From an uncultured Prevotellaceae bacterium (GTDB lineage Bacteria > Bacteroidota > Bacteroidia > Bacteroidales > Bacteroidaceae), in the NCBI GenBank assembly GCA_902776475.1, contig CACYQD010000008.1, positions 40,748-104,747 of the forward strand: a stretch of 64,000 nt of DNA, in the 5' to 3' direction. Numbering within the stretch: position 1 is the stretch's first letter; each line of letters begins with the position of its first letter. This document shows positions 34,695 through 43,120 of the stretch, piece after piece. The notes beneath the pieces are model-generated. The model ran no database searches and was not told the DNA's origin. It saw only the letters and a program-made list of their open reading frames with translations. The position numbers and the translations under genes were made by a program.

Positions 34695-34898
34695 AAAAAA
34701 AAGAAAGGTCGTACCGGTGATGTGATGAAAACTCCGTTTTCAGATGATTTGGGAGCTTTCCGCCTTTGTAATCCACCGGCTTACGAGAAGCTGTCCTTTC
34801 GGATGTGGCCCGCCATTGACAAGAGAAGTATTCCCGGTTTTCGAAATAATTTGATGAGTATCCCGATCTAACCCGATACGACCTATTGTTGTCCTTTC
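34695..34898 (-). ncRNA. Structured RNA leader upstream of ribE
   Basis: A roughly 204-nt RNA begins about 6 bases after a consensus promoter. Its ends pair: CCGATACGACCT (34873-34884, plus-strand reading) with AGGTCGTACCGG (34706-34717), 12 pairs including one G-U. A U-rich run (34695-34705) follows at once. Inside are TGAAAAC-TCC-GTTTTCA (34726-34742), GCTT-ACGAG-AAGC (34779-34791) and TCC-TTTC-GGA (34794-34803); a CCAC/GTGG pair encloses the latter two. The FMN riboswitch core is not visible. It could be a cis-regulator of ribE or an independent RNA such as 6S. Confidence 0.6.
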
Positions 34899-34903
34899 GA
34901 CTG

Positions 34904-34935
34904 CAAATATAATGTTTTCCCCACAATCTTCCAAA
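34904..34935 (-). promoter_or_regulatory. Promoter for the structured RNA/ribE
   Basis: On the minus strand TTTG (34932-34935), 20 bases, TATATTTG (34904-34911): full consensus, located 26 bases after the lpdA stop. Confidence 0.72.
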
Positions 34936-34960
34936 TCTTTTTGGAAAAACATCAGGTTAA

Positions 34961-36289
34961 TCACCTGACTTCAGCGAGGATTTCAGAGAGCGTGGGATGG
35001 ATGTGCACCAAGTCACGCAACTGTTGGAGGGTGGCGTCCATAGCCATAAGTGCAGTGGCTTCCTGCACGATGTCGGCGGCATGAGCACCATAGACATGAC
35101 ATCCGATGAGGCGTCCTGTCTCGTCGGCAAGCACTTTGACCATGCCTTCCGTCTCGTCCATGGCAAGGGCCTTGCCATTGGCCCGGTAATAGCCCTTGTG
35201 ACAGGTATAAGCCATGCCGGACTGTTTGCACGCATCTTCGGTGAGTCCTACGCTGGCCGCTTCTGGATGGGTGAAAATGGCTGCCGGAATCAGACTGAGA
35301 CGGATTTGGTCGCCACGTCCCAGGATCTGGTTGACGACATGGATGCCCTGGTAGGTGGCGGCGTGGGCGAGCATGGTGCGCCCGTTGACATCACCGATGG
35401 CGTAGATGCCCTCCACGTTGGTACGCAGGTCATCATCGGTGATGATGCCCGTCTTGCCTGTTTCAACACCGGCTTTGTCGAGGTCGAGGCCATCGGTACA
35501 GGCTGCCCTGCCCGTGGCGATGAGGATGACGTCAGCCTCCACGACTCCTTCTTTGCCTTTGCGGTCAAAGACCACGCCTTGCGGAGTGATGGCCTTCACC
35601 CCCGACTGCATCTGGAAAGTGACCCCGCGCCGGGAGATGGTTTGGCGCAACCGTTTGGCGATGTCGCTGTCGAGAGCCGGCAGACATTCTTTGAGAAATT
35701 CCACGACGGTCACCTCACTCCCGAAACTGCTGAAGATGGAGGCGAACTCCATGCCGATCACCCCGGCGCCCACGATACAGAGCCGACGGGGTATCTCCGT
35801 GATGTCAAGTAATTCGGTGGAGGTGATGACCCTCGGGTCATCGATGCCGGGAACGGGCAGCATTTTGGCCTGTGAGCCTGTGGCAATGATGATATGGTGA
35901 GCGGTATAGACCTCGTCGGCTACGGCCACCTCCTTGGGAGAGATGAAATGGGCTTTGCCTTTGACAAAGTTGATGCCTGGTGCCGAGAGCAGGGTCTCCA
36001 CTCCGCTGCGCAAGGACTCCACGACCTGCTGTTTCCTCTCCATCACCCGGTGGAAGTCGAGCGTGAACGACAAGTCGTTGAGGCCGAACACCTCCGCTTT
36101 GTGGAGAGCGTCGAGCACCTCTGCATTGCGGCAGAGTGTCTTGGTGGGGATACATCCGCAGTTGAGGCATGTGCCGCCCGCCTGAGCCTGTTCGATGATG
36201 GTCACCGACAGGCCATTGGCAGCGGCATATTCAGCGGCCCTGTATCCTCCAGGGCCGCTGCCTATGATAATCAGATCTGAAGATTTCAT
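34961..36289 (-). CDS. lpdA: Dihydrolipoyl dehydrogenase (L protein)
   Basis: Reoxidises the dihydrolipoyl arm of GcvH with NAD+. A 442-residue flavoprotein: FAD motif GSGPGGYRAAEYAA, redox disulfide GGTCLNCGCIPTK, NAD motif GAGVIGMEFASIF, second FAD motif YAIGDVNGRTMLAHAA, and the dimer-interface His-Pro in LVHIHPTLSE. It is last in the glycine cleavage operon, 23 bases after gcvPB, so this copy serves that system rather than a 2-oxoacid dehydrogenase. Confidence 0.95.
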   Translation of the reverse strand: MKSSDLIIIGSGPGGYRAAEYAAANGLSVTIIEQAQAGGTCLNCGCIPTKTLCRNAEVLDALHKAEVFGLNDLSFTLDFHRVMERKQQVVESLRSGVETLLSAPGINFVKGKAHFISPKEVAVADEVYTAHHIIIATGSQAKMLPVPGIDDPRVITSTELLDITEIPRRLCIVGAGVIGMEFASIFSSFGSEVTVVEFLKECLPALDSDIAKRLRQTISRRGVTFQMQSGVKAITPQGVVFDRKGKEGVVEADVILIATGRAACTDGLDLDKAGVETGKTGIITDDDLRTNVEGIYAIGDVNGRTMLAHAATYQGIHVVNQILGRGDQIRLSLIPAAIFTHPEAASVGLTEDACKQSGMAYTCHKGYYRANGKALAMDETEGMVKVLADETGRLIGCHVYGAHAADIVQEATALMAMDATLQQLRDLVHIHPTLSEILAEVR

Positions 36290-36312
36290 GACTTCTGCTG
36301 AGATGAAATGGC

Positions 36313-37770
36313 TTAATTCTCGCTTTTCAGTTGACGGTAGGTGAGCACCGGATGTTTGGCGGCCAGCACATCATCCACCCTGCCTATCGGCGTGTTGTGG
36401 GGTGCGCTCTTCACCAGCTCGGGGTCGGTGGCAGCCTCCTCGGCGATGCGGCGCATCACCGAGATGAATCCATCGATGGTGTCGAGGCTCTCGCTCTCGG
36501 TCGGTTCTATCATCAGCGACTCATGGAAGAGCAGCGGGAAATAGATGGTTGGTGCATGATAGCCGTAGTCGAGCAGGCGCTTGGCCACGTCCATGGTGGT
36601 GACACCCGTCGATTTGTCTTTCAGGCCATCGAAGACGAACTCATGCTTGCACAGACCGCTGATGGGCAGCAAGTAGAGGTCTTTCAGCGACTCCTTGATG
36701 TAGTTGGCGTTGAGGGTAGCCAACGGACCCACCATGCGGAGATTTTCCTTGCCCAGAGAGAGGATGTAGGTGTAGGCCCGTACGATGACAGCGAAATTGC
36801 CCAGGAACTCACCAACGTTGATGGCCTCGCCGTCGGTCTCGATGCCATAGGTCTTGCCGTCGTAGGTCACATGCGGACGGGGGAGCAGGTGCTCCAGTCC
36901 TTTGCGCACACCCACGGGGCCGCTTCCGGGACCACCGCCGCCATGAGGCGTCGAGAAGGTCTTGTGGAGGTTGATATGCATCACATCGAAACCCATATCG
37001 CCGGGACGGCATGCACCCAACAGGGGGTTGAGGTTGGCACCGTCGTAATACATCAGACCGCCGCACTCGTGCACCAGTTGAGCAATCTCAGGGATGTCGC
37101 GCTCAAACATGCCCAGCGTGTTGGGGTTGGTCATCATCATGGCGGCCACGCCATCGTCGAGCAGTTCTTTCAGGTTCTCGACATCCACGCTGCCGTCGGC
37201 ATTGCTCTTCACCTCCACTACCTCCAGTCCGCAGACAGCGGCAGAGGCGGGGTTGGTGCCATGGGCGGTGTCGGGAACGATGACTTTCACCCGTTTGTCA
37301 TCACCGCGGCTCTGGTGGTAGGCGCGGATCACCATCAGTCCGGTCAGTTCGCCGTGTGCACCGGCAAACGGATTGAGCGTGAACTCACTCAGACCGGTGA
37401 TGGCCGACAGAGACTGCTGGAGTTTGTAGTACACCTCCAGCGCCCCCTGGCAGGTCTCTGCAGGTTGGAGGGGATGAAGGCCGGAGAATCCAGCCATGGC
37501 GGCCGTCTCCTCGTTGATGACGGGATTGTATTTCATGGTGCAACTGCCCAAGGGATAGAACCCGTTGTTGACTCCGAAGTTGTTGGCGCTGTGGTTGGTG
37601 TAGTGGCGCACGACAGTCATCTCATCACATTCCGGCAGTTGAGCATCCTCTGCACGTCGCATGGATTCAGGCAGGGAGCATCCGCCCATTTGACTGGGGG
37701 GAAGTGAGTATCCCTTTCGGCCTGGTTTTGACAACTCAAAAATCAGATGTCCATAGAGTTTGTTGTTCAT
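36313..37770 (-). CDS. gcvPB: Glycine dehydrogenase (decarboxylating) subunit 2
   Basis: The PLP-bearing half of the two-subunit P protein, 485 residues. It decarboxylates glycine and passes the aminomethyl group to lipoyl-GcvH. The PLP lysine is Lys270 in HINLHKTFSTPHGGGGPG, and the N-terminal YPLGSCTMKYNP and DTAHGTNPASA motifs are intact. Its start overlaps the gcvPA stop by four bases, as expected for a 1:1 complex. Confidence 0.96.
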   Translation of the reverse strand: MNNKLYGHLIFELSKPGRKGYSLPPSQMGGCSLPESMRRAEDAQLPECDEMTVVRHYTNHSANNFGVNNGFYPLGSCTMKYNPVINEETAAMAGFSGLHPLQPAETCQGALEVYYKLQQSLSAITGLSEFTLNPFAGAHGELTGLMVIRAYHQSRGDDKRVKVIVPDTAHGTNPASAAVCGLEVVEVKSNADGSVDVENLKELLDDGVAAMMMTNPNTLGMFERDIPEIAQLVHECGGLMYYDGANLNPLLGACRPGDMGFDVMHINLHKTFSTPHGGGGPGSGPVGVRKGLEHLLPRPHVTYDGKTYGIETDGEAINVGEFLGNFAVIVRAYTYILSLGKENLRMVGPLATLNANYIKESLKDLYLLPISGLCKHEFVFDGLKDKSTGVTTMDVAKRLLDYGYHAPTIYFPLLFHESLMIEPTESESLDTIDGFISVMRRIAEEAATDPELVKSAPHNTPIGRVDDVLAAKHPVLTYRQLKSEN

Positions 37771-39092
37771 CGTGTCTCCTCCTTCGTTAGTTCAACCAGT
37801 TTGTCTATCTCTTCCTTGGTGCGCTTCTCTGTCACGGCAAACATGATGGTGCTTTCACCCACTTTCACGCCGCCGAGAATGCCGTTGTCGATCAACCGTT
37901 GCTGCAGCTGGTCCACATCTCCGTCGTAGTCCACGCAGAACTCGTTGAAGAACTCCTGGTCGAAGGTCTTCCTGAAACGTCCGGTGCCCGTCAACTGGCT
38001 GCACAGGTAGTGTGCACCCTCGTAGGAGCGCTGAGCGGCCTCCTTGACACCTTCCTTGCCCATGACCGAGCACCAGATGGTGGTCCAGAGCGCCATCAGG
38101 CTCTGGTTGGAGCAGATGTTGGACGTGGCTTTCTGCCGGCGGATATGTTGCTCGCGGGCCTGCAGGGTGAGGACGAACACGCGCTGTCCGCGGTTGTCCT
38201 TTGTCATGCCGACGATACGTCCCGGCATCTTGCGCATCAGTTTCTCACGGCAGCACAGATAACCCACGTAGGGACCGCCATACGACATCGGGATGCCCAG
38301 CGACTGGCCGTCGCCCACTGCGATGTCAGCACCCCATTCTCCTGGTGTCTTCAACAGGGCCAGGTCAAGGGCCACGCTGTTGATGATGAACAGTGCTTTC
38401 TGGTCATGGACCTTCTCGGCGAATCCGGTGAAGTCCTCCACGATGCCATAGCAGTTGGGCTGCTGCACCAGCAGACCGGCCACGCCACCTTCAGCCAACT
38501 GGCGTTCCATGTCGGCAGTGTCGGTGACACCGTCCTTGGCAGCGATGATGCTGATCTCGACACCATGGAAACGGGCGTAGGTGCGCACGACCTGCAGGAT
38601 CTTCGGGTCAACGGTGGCTGACACGAGCACGCGGTTGGCTTTCTTGGCACTGGCGGCCGCCATCAGCACTGCTTCAGCCGTCGCCGTACTGCCGTCATAC
38701 ATCGAGGCGTTGGAGATATCCATGCCGGTGAGTTCGGCCATCATGCTCTGGTATTCGAAGATGTAGTGCAGGGTGCCTTGTGAAATCTCGGCTTGATAGG
38801 GCGTGTAGCTGGTGAGGAACTCCGACCGTCCCACGATGCTGGGCACCACGGAGGGAGTATAATGGTCATAGACCCCAGCGCCGGCGAAAACCGTCAGCAG
38901 GCGGTTCTTGTAGCACAGTTGCTCAAACAACTGCCGGATTTCCAGTTCGCTTTTCGCCTGTGGCAAATCGTAGTCACCCTTGAGGCGGATGCTCTCAGGT
39001 ATCTCGGAATACAATCCCTCAAGGTTGTCGACGCCGATTTTCTGAAGCATCGTGTCGATATCCTCCTGGGTATGCGGAAAATACTTGTACAT
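37767..39092 (-). CDS. gcvPA: Glycine dehydrogenase (decarboxylating) subunit 1
   Basis: The non-PLP half of the P protein, 441 residues, with the family signatures YTPYQAEISQGTLHYIFEYQSMMAELTGMDISNASMYDGSTA, GDGQSLGIPMSYGGPYVGYL and the C-terminal KATSNICSNQSLMAL. It forms the active heterotetramer with gcvPB. It starts 26 bases after gcvH. Confidence 0.96.
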   Translation of the reverse strand: MYKYFPHTQEDIDTMLQKIGVDNLEGLYSEIPESIRLKGDYDLPQAKSELEIRQLFEQLCYKNRLLTVFAGAGVYDHYTPSVVPSIVGRSEFLTSYTPYQAEISQGTLHYIFEYQSMMAELTGMDISNASMYDGSTATAEAVLMAAASAKKANRVLVSATVDPKILQVVRTYARFHGVEISIIAAKDGVTDTADMERQLAEGGVAGLLVQQPNCYGIVEDFTGFAEKVHDQKALFIINSVALDLALLKTPGEWGADIAVGDGQSLGIPMSYGGPYVGYLCCREKLMRKMPGRIVGMTKDNRGQRVFVLTLQAREQHIRRQKATSNICSNQSLMALWTTIWCSVMGKEGVKEAAQRSYEGAHYLCSQLTGTGRFRKTFDQEFFNEFCVDYDGDVDQLQQRLIDNGILGGVKVGESTIMFAVTEKRTKEEIDKLVELTKEETR

Positions 39093-39118
39093 GTCAGGAT
39101 GGAATTGGTGCTTCTCGG

Positions 39119-39502
39119 TTATTGTTCCTTGCAGTAAGCCTCGTAATCCGCTGCACCCATCAGGTTGTCGAGTTCAGCCATGTCGGTCATTTCCACCTTG
39201 ATGATCCAGTTGGCGAAGGCATCAGCGTTCAACAGTTCCGGACTGTCGGCGAGTTGGTCGTTCACTTCCACGACGGTGCCGCTGACAGGGGAGATCAGGT
39301 CGCTGGCGGCTTTCACGCTCTCGACAGCGCCGAATTCCTCTCCGGCTTCCACCTCGTCGTCCACTTCGGGCATATCCACATACACCACGTTGCCCAATGC
39401 ATGCTGGGCATAGTCGGTGATGCCGATGTAGCCAAACTTGTCTTCCACTCTCACAAACTCGTGTGACTCAGAATAATAGAGTCCTTCAATTACTTTTGAC
39501 AT
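39119..39502 (-). CDS. gcvH: Glycine cleavage system H protein
   Basis: The lipoyl carrier that shuttles the aminomethyl group between P, T and L proteins. It has 127 residues, with the lipoate-accepting Lys64 in [18 protein letters not shown] and the usual [25 protein letters not shown]-like N-terminal half. lplA, first in the same operon, can attach its lipoate. Confidence 0.97.
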   Translation of the reverse strand: [127 protein letters not shown]

Positions 39503-39538
39503 GATAATAATGTATTGGTTTTTGTTGATTGTCAGTAT

Positions 39539-40630
39539 TTATTTCTTATAGTGCTTGTCGTAGAACTTTTTCTTGACCACGACACCGGGGAAAGTCTTCT
39601 TGCGGATCTGGATCTCCAGTGGGGTGCCGAGTTTGGCGGCGGCTGTATCCACGAGGGCCATGCACACGCTCTTGCCGGTGGAGATGGAGTTGTAGCCTGT
39701 GGTCACCTCGCCGACCTTCACACCGTCTTTCAGCACGTCGTAGCCGTGGCGGGGAATGGCTTTCCCTTCCAGTTCGATGCCGATAACCCGTTGTGCAACC
39801 CCTTCCGTCTTCTGACGCACAAGGGCCTCCTTGCCGATGAACTCCTCCTTGTCGAGCTTGCAGAACATGCTCAGGCCCGCCATCACCGGTGAGATCTCCT
39901 CCGAGAGTTCGTCGCCGTAGAGCGGCAGGCCGACCTCGAAGCGGAGTGTGTCGCGGCAACCCAGTCCGCAGGGTTTGCAGCGTCCGCTCTCCATCAACTT
40001 GTCCCACTGTCGGCGGATGTAATCATGCGACCCGTAGATTTCGAAGCCGTCTTCGCCAGTGTATCCCGTACGGCTGATGATGATGGTCTCTCCTTCGGTG
40101 TCGATGGTCTTGGCGGTGTAGAACACCAGGTCGGCGCACGACAGGCCCAGCACTTCTGTGACCACGGCCTCAGACTCAGGACCCTGCACGGCGATTTGTC
40201 CGTAGTAATCCGAACAATGGTCGAACGACAGGTCGTAGCCCGTCAGATGCTGCTGCATCCAAGCCACATCCTTGTCGATGTTGGCTGCGTTGATGACCAG
40301 GAAGAAATCGCCTTCTCCCATGCGGTAGACCAGCAGGTCATCGACGGTGCCGCCGTTGGGATAGCACATCATGCCATAGAAGATCTTGCCGTCGGTGGCT
40401 CCGGTGATGTCGTTGGTGAAGATATGGTTGACGTATTTCTCGGCATCCTTGCCCTTGATGCGCACCTCGCCCATGTGGGAGACATCAAACACACCGCACT
40501 GCTGGCGCACGGCATTGTGCTCGTCGATGATAGAGGAGTATTGGATGGGCATGTCAAAGCCTCCGAACGGAGAGATCAATGCTCCGAGTGCGACATGCTT
40601 GTCGTAAAGACAGGTTTTCTTGTTTTCCAT
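39539..40630 (-). CDS. gcvT: Aminomethyltransferase (T protein)
   Basis: Releases ammonia from the aminomethyl arm of GcvH and passes the one-carbon unit to tetrahydrofolate. A 363-residue protein with FGGFDMPIQYSSI, the VFDVSHMGEVRIKGKDA motif that includes the catalytic Asp, SRTGYTGEDGFEIY, GLGCRDTLRFEVGLPLYGDEL, and the C-terminal beta barrel. It lies six bases after lplA. Confidence 0.96.
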   Translation of the reverse strand: MENKKTCLYDKHVALGALISPFGGFDMPIQYSSIIDEHNAVRQQCGVFDVSHMGEVRIKGKDAEKYVNHIFTNDITGATDGKIFYGMMCYPNGGTVDDLLVYRMGEGDFFLVINAANIDKDVAWMQQHLTGYDLSFDHCSDYYGQIAVQGPESEAVVTEVLGLSCADLVFYTAKTIDTEGETIIISRTGYTGEDGFEIYGSHDYIRRQWDKLMESGRCKPCGLGCRDTLRFEVGLPLYGDELSEEISPVMAGLSMFCKLDKEEFIGKEALVRQKTEGVAQRVIGIELEGKAIPRHGYDVLKDGVKVGEVTTGYNSISTGKSVCMALVDTAAAKLGTPLEIQIRKKTFPGVVVKKKFYDKHYKK

Positions 40631-40636
40631 ATTGTG

Positions 40637-41614
40637 TTATTGTTGTTTGGTGATGATTCTGATCAGATCTTCTTTCTCGAGATGCAGGATGGTGTCGTCG
40701 ATGTGTTCGGGCAGTGCGCTGCGCAGGCTTTCCGCCTCCAGCCGGGCACCTGTCAGGTGTCGGATGATTCCCTCGTCGAGGTCGCCTACCAGGAAGAAGT
40801 CACCCATGATGTTGGCTCCCTTGATGACCCCGTTTTTGATCTGCATCCTCACCTCGAGGTCTCCCACGCCTTCCACCCGGCCCCGTCTGACCAGGGTGTA
40901 GCTGGGGTTTTTGCCATAGATGAAGGATTCTGACAGGTAGGTTTGCTCTATCTCCTTGATTATGGCGATGGCAGTCATGTCGAGGGTGACCTCCTTGTCG
41001 CAGAGCGTGCTTCTGACGAAGGCCTTGAATTCCTCGATTCCCATATCGGTGTGGTCTTTCAGCAAGGTGATGTGCTGCCTTACGCTGCTCACACCCTTGC
41101 TCACCAGTTTCTCGTCGCCCGGGGTGATGCTGCCCACCATGTGCTCCATGTTGGTGTCGTAGAGCATGGTGCCGTGGACGATGCTTTTGCCGGGGATATG
41201 GTAGAATGCGTTGCCCGACACTTTGCGCCCTTCGATGAGGATGTCGTTGCGGCCGGTGGCCTTCGCGTCGATGCCCATGCGGCAGAGGACGAGCGCAATC
41301 AGGTTGACATAGCGGTTGAAGGTGAGCGTGACGTTCTCGTCCTTGGTGATGTAGGAAATCATGATGTTTCCCATGTCTGCATAGACGCAACCGCCTCCGC
41401 TTTTCCTTCGGTAGGTCTGGATGCCATGTCTGCGGCAGTAGTCGAGGTTCACCTCGTTTTCGATGAGTTGGTTGCGCCCGAAGATCACCGTTGGCTCCAC
41501 CTGCCACATCATCATGCAGTCGTCCTCGTCCATATACCGTGCCACATATTCTTCTGTGGCAAGATAGAAGGGCAGGACTTGGGTCTCTTTCTCAGGCAGG
41601 ATAATGTAGGTCAT
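40637..41614 (-). CDS. lplA: Lipoate-protein ligase
   Basis: Attaches free lipoate to lipoyl domains using ATP. A 325-residue protein of the LplA type: RRKSGGGCVYADMGNIMISYI carries the lipoate-binding RRxSGGG loop, GRNDILIEGRKVSGNAFYHIPGKSIVHGTML the adenylate-binding region, and a C-terminal accessory domain (about 245-325) is present. It is the first gene of the glycine cleavage operon, so salvage of lipoate is tied to making GcvH. Promoter box TATTTTTG at 41680-41687. Confidence 0.92.
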   Translation of the reverse strand: MTYIILPEKETQVLPFYLATEEYVARYMDEDDCMMMWQVEPTVIFGRNQLIENEVNLDYCRRHGIQTYRRKSGGGCVYADMGNIMISYITKDENVTLTFNRYVNLIALVLCRMGIDAKATGRNDILIEGRKVSGNAFYHIPGKSIVHGTMLYDTNMEHMVGSITPGDEKLVSKGVSSVRQHITLLKDHTDMGIEEFKAFVRSTLCDKEVTLDMTAIAIIKEIEQTYLSESFIYGKNPSYTLVRRGRVEGVGDLEVRMQIKNGVIKGANIMGDFFLVGDLDEGIIRHLTGARLEAESLRSALPEHIDDTILHLEKEDLIRIITKQQ

Positions 41615-41679
41615 AGTATTCCGTCCCGGTTCCGCTCAGCGGATGGCATGCACAGCCTCAGGTACTCGCATTGTTTTTG

Positions 41680-41687
41680 CAAAAATA
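41680..41687 (-). promoter_or_regulatory. -7 box for the lplA-gcv operon
   Basis: TATTTTTG on the minus strand, about 65 bases before lplA. The leader has a small TCCGC/GCGGA hairpin; the conserved double-aptamer core of a glycine riboswitch is not visible. Confidence 0.45.
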
Positions 41688-41742
41688 ACAAATATTTATC
41701 TCATAACCATGAAAAAACACCCTTTTTTGTTTGGTCGGGATG

Positions 41743-41787
41743 AAAAAAAAACGGGCTGTTTCAAAACGAAAATGAAACAGTCCGTTT
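41743..41787 (-). terminator. Terminator of the threonine operon
   Basis: Read on the minus strand: AAACGGACTGTTTC, 11-base loop, GAAACAGCCCGTTT, then a run of T. A 14-pair stem with one G-U. It lies five bases after the thrC stop. Confidence 0.9.
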
Positions 41788-41791
41788 GGTG

Positions 41792-43093
41792 TTATTCTTT
41801 AAGAAGAAAGGCCTTGAAATCGTCAAATTCCCGACTCATCTCAACGCTGGATTTCCGGCCTTTCATGAAAGCGGCCAGTCTGGGCGGTATGGCGATGTCG
41901 GTGCCGAGGATCTCATCCACCTTCTCCTTGAATTTCGCGGGGTGTGCCGTCTCGCAGAACACGCCATCCTCTCCGGGGCGCAGCAGGTCTTTTAGGGCCT
42001 GGTATCCGCAGGCACCGTGGGGGTCGAGCACATAGCCCGTGGTGGCATGGCAGTCTCTCATGGTCTGCCGGATGTCCTCGTCGGTATAGGTGGCTCCGCT
42101 GATATAGGATGTGATGCGCTCGTGCGACCCGCCATAGAGGTCATAGACACGGGCGAAGTTGCTGGGATCACCCACGTCCATGGCATTGGCCAGGGTCTGC
42201 AGACTGGGCTTGGGCTCGTATTTTCCGGTGCGCAGATACTGGTAGAAGATATCGTTGGCATTGTTGGCGGCGATGAACCGCTTGATGGGCAGTCCCATCT
42301 CCACGCCGAAGAGTCCGGCTGTGATGTTGCCGAAATTGCCGCTGGGCACGCACATCACCATGTTGTCGGCCTTGCCGAGGGCTTTCATGCGGGCATAGGC
42401 GTTGAAGTAATAGAAGGCCTGCGGCAGGAAACGGGCCACGTTGATGGAGTTGGCGCTCGTCAGTTGCATGTGGGCGTTGAGGTCTGCATCGAGGAAGGCT
42501 TTCTTCACCAGGGCCTGGCAGTCGTCGAAGACGCCGTCGACCTCAATGGCCGTGATGTTTTGTCCCAGGGTCGTGAACTGACATTCCTGTATGGGACTGA
42601 CCTTGCCTTTGGGATAGAGGACATAGACGTGGATACCTTCGACACCGAGGAAACCGTTGGCCACGGCAGAACCCGTGTCGCCGCTCGTAGCCACGAGCAC
42701 GTTGACCATGCCCGACCTTTCCTTTCGGATGAAATACTGCAGCAGGCGAGCCATGAAGCGAGCCCCGACATCCTTGAAGGCCAGGGTGGGGCCATGAAAC
42801 AGTTCCAGTGAATAGATGTTGTCCTCCACCTTCACCACGGGACAGTCGAAGGAAAGCGTGTCATAGACGATGGTGCGCAGGTCGTCCGCCGGTACGTCCT
42901 CGCCGAAGAAAGCCTCGGCCACGGTGTAGGCGATTTCCTGGAATGACATCTTGTCTATTCCGTCGAAGAAAGACTGGGGCAGCGGTTTAATCTGCTCGGG
43001 CATGTAAAGGCCCTTGTCGTGTGCGAGACCTTTCACCACGGCTTCTTTCAGTGAGGCGGTGGGTGCGGTCTTGTTGGTGCTGTAATATCTCAT
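41792..43093 (-). CDS. thrC: Threonine synthase
   Basis: Converts O-phosphohomoserine to threonine with PLP. A 433-residue protein with the N-terminal MRYYSTN, the PLP-lysine motif HGPTLAFKDVGARFMA, ATSGDTGSAVANGF, the phosphate loop VPSGNFGNITAGLFG and PHGACGYQAL. It closes the thrA-(homoserine kinase)-thrC unit, 27 bases after the middle gene, and is followed by a strong terminator. Confidence 0.96.
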   Translation of the reverse strand: MRYYSTNKTAPTASLKEAVVKGLAHDKGLYMPEQIKPLPQSFFDGIDKMSFQEIAYTVAEAFFGEDVPADDLRTIVYDTLSFDCPVVKVEDNIYSLELFHGPTLAFKDVGARFMARLLQYFIRKERSGMVNVLVATSGDTGSAVANGFLGVEGIHVYVLYPKGKVSPIQECQFTTLGQNITAIEVDGVFDDCQALVKKAFLDADLNAHMQLTSANSINVARFLPQAFYYFNAYARMKALGKADNMVMCVPSGNFGNITAGLFGVEMGLPIKRFIAANNANDIFYQYLRTGKYEPKPSLQTLANAMDVGDPSNFARVYDLYGGSHERITSYISGATYTDEDIRQTMRDCHATTGYVLDPHGACGYQALKDLLRPGEDGVFCETAHPAKFKEKVDEILGTDIAIPPRLAAFMKGRKSSVEMSREFDDFKAFLLKE

Positions 43094-43120
43094 AGGAAAA
43101 ACTTGTTTTTGGGGGATTAC

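Noticed and set aside
34680-34960. FMN riboswitch in front of ribE
   Set aside because: The conserved core (AGGGTG, ACCGGCGG and AAGCCGACAGT-type blocks) could not be found; only a GGTGGATT-like match, which is not enough. Kept as an unassigned structured RNA.
36331-37707. 458-codon plus-strand frame over gcvPB
   Set aside because: Shadow of the minus-strand gene, which keeps its PLP motif.
41615-41680. Glycine riboswitch upstream of the gcv operon
   Set aside because: The leader is too short for even one aptamer and lacks the conserved blocks.
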